Part shown: piece after piece, positions 61,759 to 64,000 of the stretch
How positions within the stretch are numbered: position 1 is the stretch's first letter
Layout: each line of letters opens with the position of its first letter
NCBI RefSeq assembly: GCF_003611275.1
Contig: NZ_CP020694.1
Span: 2,728,001-2,792,000 of the forward strand
Direction of reading: 5' to 3'
Origin: Sulfitobacter sp. D7
Lineage (GTDB): Bacteria; Pseudomonadota; Alphaproteobacteria; Rhodobacterales; Rhodobacteraceae
Length of the DNA: 64,000 nt
Notes under the pieces: model-generated
Seen by the model: the letters and a program-made list of their open reading frames with translations, nothing else
What the model was told of the DNA's origin: nothing
Database searches by the model: none
Position numbers and translations under genes: made by a program

Positions 61759-62853
61759 GTGCAGACACCTTATTACCTGATCGACAAGGCCAATCTCCGC
61801 GACAATATGGAGAAGATCGCCCGCCTCCGCGCGCTTTCGGGCGCGCGTTGCCTGCTGGCGCTGAAGTGTTTCGCCACTTGGTCGGTCTTCGACTTCATGT
61901 CGGAGTATATGGACGGCTCGACCTCCTCATCGCTCTACGAAGTGCGGCTGGGGGCCGAGAAATTCCCCGGTGAGACCCACGCCTATTCCGTCGCCTATGC
62001 CGAGCATGAGATCGACGAGGTGCTGGGCCACGCCGACAAGATCATCTTCAACTCCATCGGCCAGCTCGATAAATTCGACGCGCAGTCGCGCGGGCATATC
62101 CGGGGGCTGCGGGTGAACCCCGGCGTCTCCACCTCCGACTTCGATCTGGCCGACCCCGCGCGGCCCTTTAGCCGTCTGGGTGAACACGACCCTGCGGCGA
62201 TCGACGCGGTCGCAGACCGGATCGCCGGGCTGATGTTCCACAACAATTGCGAGAATGATGACTTCGCGCGTTTCGACGAGATGCTGACCCTGATCGAAGA
62301 CCGCTTTGGCGCTGTGCTGCACAAGATGGACTGGATCAGCCTTGGCGGCGGCATCCATTTCACCGGCGCGGACTACCCACTTGATGATCTGGCGCTGCGG
62401 CTGAAATCCTTCGCCGAAGCCTTTGGCGTGCAGGTCTATCTGGAGCCGGGCGAGGCCGCGATTACCGGGGCTGCGACGCTGGAGGTCACCGTGCTCGACA
62501 CGATGCACAACGGCAAGAACCTCGCCATCGTCGACAGCTCGATCGAGGCACATATGCTTGACCTGCTGATCTACCGCGAACCGGCCAAGATCGCGCCCGA
62601 CACCGGCGACCACGAATGGATGATCTGCGGCAAGTCCTGCCTTGCCGGCGATATCTTTGGCGAGTTCCGTTTTGACGCGCCGCTAAAGGCGGGCGACCGC
62701 CTCTCGTTCCAAGACGCTGCCGGTTACACGATGGTCAAGAAAAACTGGTTCAACGGCGTCAAAATGCCCGGCATCGCAGTACGCGAGTTGGACGGAACCA
62801 CCCGAATGGTGCGCGATTTCGACTATGACGATTTCGCCGCCGCCCTGTCGTGA
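61759..62853 (+). CDS. nspC: Carboxynorspermidine decarboxylase
   Basis: 364-residue PLP enzyme (fold III). Visible: TPYYLIDKANLRDNMEKIAR, Lys36 for PLP in RCLLALKCFATWSVF, HNNCENDD, LGGGIHFTGADYP, and EPGEA plus the catalytic Cys in MICGKSCLAGDIFGEFRFD. It decarboxylates carboxynorspermidine or carboxyspermidine, the second step of the alternative route to spermidine. The start is GTG at 61759, with AGAAAGG 9 bases upstream and a length typical for the family. It is followed 19 bases on by the partner dehydrogenase gene. Confidence 0.93.
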   Translation: MQTPYYLIDKANLRDNMEKIARLRALSGARCLLALKCFATWSVFDFMSEYMDGSTSSSLYEVRLGAEKFPGETHAYSVAYAEHEIDEVLGHADKIIFNSIGQLDKFDAQSRGHIRGLRVNPGVSTSDFDLADPARPFSRLGEHDPAAIDAVADRIAGLMFHNNCENDDFARFDEMLTLIEDRFGAVLHKMDWISLGGGIHFTGADYPLDDLALRLKSFAEAFGVQVYLEPGEAAITGAATLEVTVLDTMHNGKNLAIVDSSIEAHMLDLLIYREPAKIAPDTGDHEWMICGKSCLAGDIFGEFRFDAPLKAGDRLSFQDAAGYTMVKKNWFNGVKMPGIAVRELDGTTRMVRDFDYDDFAAALS

Positions 62854-62872
62854 CAAGAAAGAGGTCAAAACT

Positions 62873-64000
62873 ATGAAACGCAATGTTCTTATCATCGGCG
62901 CGGGCGGCGTCGCACAGGTTGTGGCGCATAAATGCGCTCAGAATAATGATCGTTTGGGTGAGCTTCATATCGCCAGCCGCACGGTTTCCAAATGCGAGGC
63001 GATCATCGCCAGCGTGCATGAGAAAAACGCGATGAAACAGGACGGCGTGTTCAAGGCGCACGAAGTCGATGGCATGGACACCGCCGCTGTCGCCGCCCTG
63101 ATCAAGGAAACCGGCTGCCAGATCGTGATCAACGTGGGCTCGCCTTTCGTGAACATGACCGTGCTGCAGGCCTGCATCGACACCGGTGCCGCCTATATCG
63201 ACACCGCGATCCACGAAGACCCCCGCAAGATCTGCGAGACCCCGCCGTGGTATGGCAACTACGAATGGAAGCGCCGCGAGGCCTGCGCCGAGGCGGGTGT
63301 GACCGCGATTCTAGGCGCTGGCTTTGATCCGGGTATGGTCAACGCCTTCGCCCGTTTCGCAGTTGATGAGTTCATGGACGAGGTCAAATCCATCGACATC
63401 GTCGACATCAACGCAGGCGACCACGGCAAGTATTTCTCGACCAACTTCGACCCCGAAATCAACTTCCGCGAATTCACCGGCACCGTTTACAGCTGGCAAG
63501 AAGGCGAGTGGCAAGAGAACAAGATGTTCGAAGTGGGCCGCGAATGGGATCTGCCCGTCGTCGGCAAGCAGAAAGCCTATATGTCGGGCCATGATGAGGT
63601 GCATTCGCTGGCCGCGAACTACCCCCATGCCGACGTGCGCTTCTGGATGGGCTTTGGCGATCACTACATCAATGTGTTCACCGTGCTGCAAAACCTCGGC
63701 TTGCTCTCCGAACAGCCTGTGACCACCGCCGAAGGGCTTGAGGTCGTGCCGCTGAAAGTGGTGAAGGCCGTACTCCCCGACCCGTCGAGCCTTGCGCCGA
63801 ACTACACCGGCAAAACCTGCATCGGTGATCTGGTGAAAGGCGTGAAGGACGGCGAAGAGGTTGAGGTTTTTGTCTACAACGTCGCCGATCACAAGGAAGC
63901 CTATAACGAGGTCGGCAGCCAAGGCATTTCCTACACCGCAGGCGTGCCGCCCGTGGCCTTTGCGATGCTGATCGCCGATGGCACCTATGATGGCGGCACC
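62873..64000 (+). CDS. Carboxynorspermidine synthase (saccharopine dehydrogenase-like), 3' end cut by window
   Basis: The 376 codons visible have no stop. N-terminal Rossmann domain starts MKRNVLIIGAGGVAQVVAHK, followed by ELHIASRTVSKCEAIIASV, GCQIVINVGSPFVNMTVLQA, YIDTAIHEDPRKI and the central GVTAILGAGFDPGMVNAFAR. This is the Lys1-like family whose members reduce the Schiff base of aspartate semialdehyde with diaminopropane or putrescine. GAGG precedes ATG 62873. With nspC it forms the carboxynorspermidine/carboxyspermidine pathway. The C-terminus is beyond 64000. Confidence 0.93.
   Translation, partial: MKRNVLIIGAGGVAQVVAHKCAQNNDRLGELHIASRTVSKCEAIIASVHEKNAMKQDGVFKAHEVDGMDTAAVAALIKETGCQIVINVGSPFVNMTVLQACIDTGAAYIDTAIHEDPRKICETPPWYGNYEWKRREACAEAGVTAILGAGFDPGMVNAFARFAVDEFMDEVKSIDIVDINAGDHGKYFSTNFDPEINFREFTGTVYSWQEGEWQENKMFEVGREWDLPVVGKQKAYMSGHDEVHSLAANYPHADVRFWMGFGDHYINVFTVLQNLGLLSEQPVTTAEGLEVVPLKVVKAVLPDPSSLAPNYTGKTCIGDLVKGVKDGEEVEVFVYNVADHKEAYNEVGSQGISYTAGVPPVAFAMLIADGTYDGGT

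Overview
The window is chromosomal DNA of an alphaproteobacterium of the Rhodobacterales, most likely the marine Roseobacter group (Sulfitobacter-like; the genus is an inference). The reasons are uniformly high G+C, tightly packed ORFs with many ATGA overlaps, the ruvCAB–ybgC–tolQR order, a propionyl-CoA synthetase of the family's type, MeaB, several acyl-CoA dehydrogenases, and the carboxynorspermidine route to polyamines. I see no rRNA, tRNA, phage, insertion sequence or CRISPR array. Almost all of the window is ordinary core or near-core genome.

Layout. 1-4559 (minus): one convoy for Holliday junction processing (ruvC, ruvA, ruvB), a conserved unknown protein, a YbgC thioesterase and the Tol envelope system (tolQ, tolR cut by the left edge). 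4.6-11.1 kb: a small DUF1127 protein, a membrane-anchored unknown, prmA, an MFS carrier, priA and a transaldolase-family enzyme. 11.1-18.0 kb: carbon-nitrogen hydrolase, DUF484-xerC, a PACE-type pair protein, meaB and hrpB. 18.0-20.6 kb (minus): ECF sigma factor, anti-sigma factor, secreted fasciclin protein and Tat-exported MsrB. This looks like a self-contained envelope stress module resembling mycobacterial SigK-RskA and its fasciclin targets. 20.8-24.9 kb: a four-gene catabolic operon (DAO-type oxidoreductase, HpcH/HpaI aldolase, uronate dehydrogenase-like, mandelate racemase-like), probably for a sugar acid. 25.0-30.5 kb: a fused E1 alpha/beta 2-oxo acid dehydrogenase, gcdH with a divergent LysR regulator, a degenerate cupredoxin and a VOC protein. 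30.6-36.4 kb: periplasmic 5'-nucleotidase, DUF952-pyrD-arsC, MATE pump and two PaaI-type thioesterases.

36.4-49.6 kb is a lipid catabolism island: two paralogous MerR regulators flanking a LuxR-type solo, then two acyl-CoA dehydrogenases with a small ribbon-helix-helix-like protein between them, a GST, thiolase and FadJ-type multienzyme, followed by a sulfotransferase, a DMT exporter and an acyl-CoA synthetase. 49.6-55.9 kb: a membrane protein of unknown function, a SPOR protein and a nucleoside salvage operon (cdd-deoA-deoB-upp). 56.1-64.0 kb: malic enzyme, a 36-residue basic protein, a MipA/OmpV porin-like protein, propionyl-CoA synthetase, and nspC plus the start of carboxynorspermidine synthase (cut by the right edge).

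Not explained by the genes: a REP-like intergenic repeat in two places (24.94-25.05 kb and 46.10-46.26 kb), whose 45-base core is 44/45 identical and lies just after a stop codon between convergent genes in both cases; a structured leader before nspC; and an ACGT-rich half-palindrome in front of the second MerR gene.
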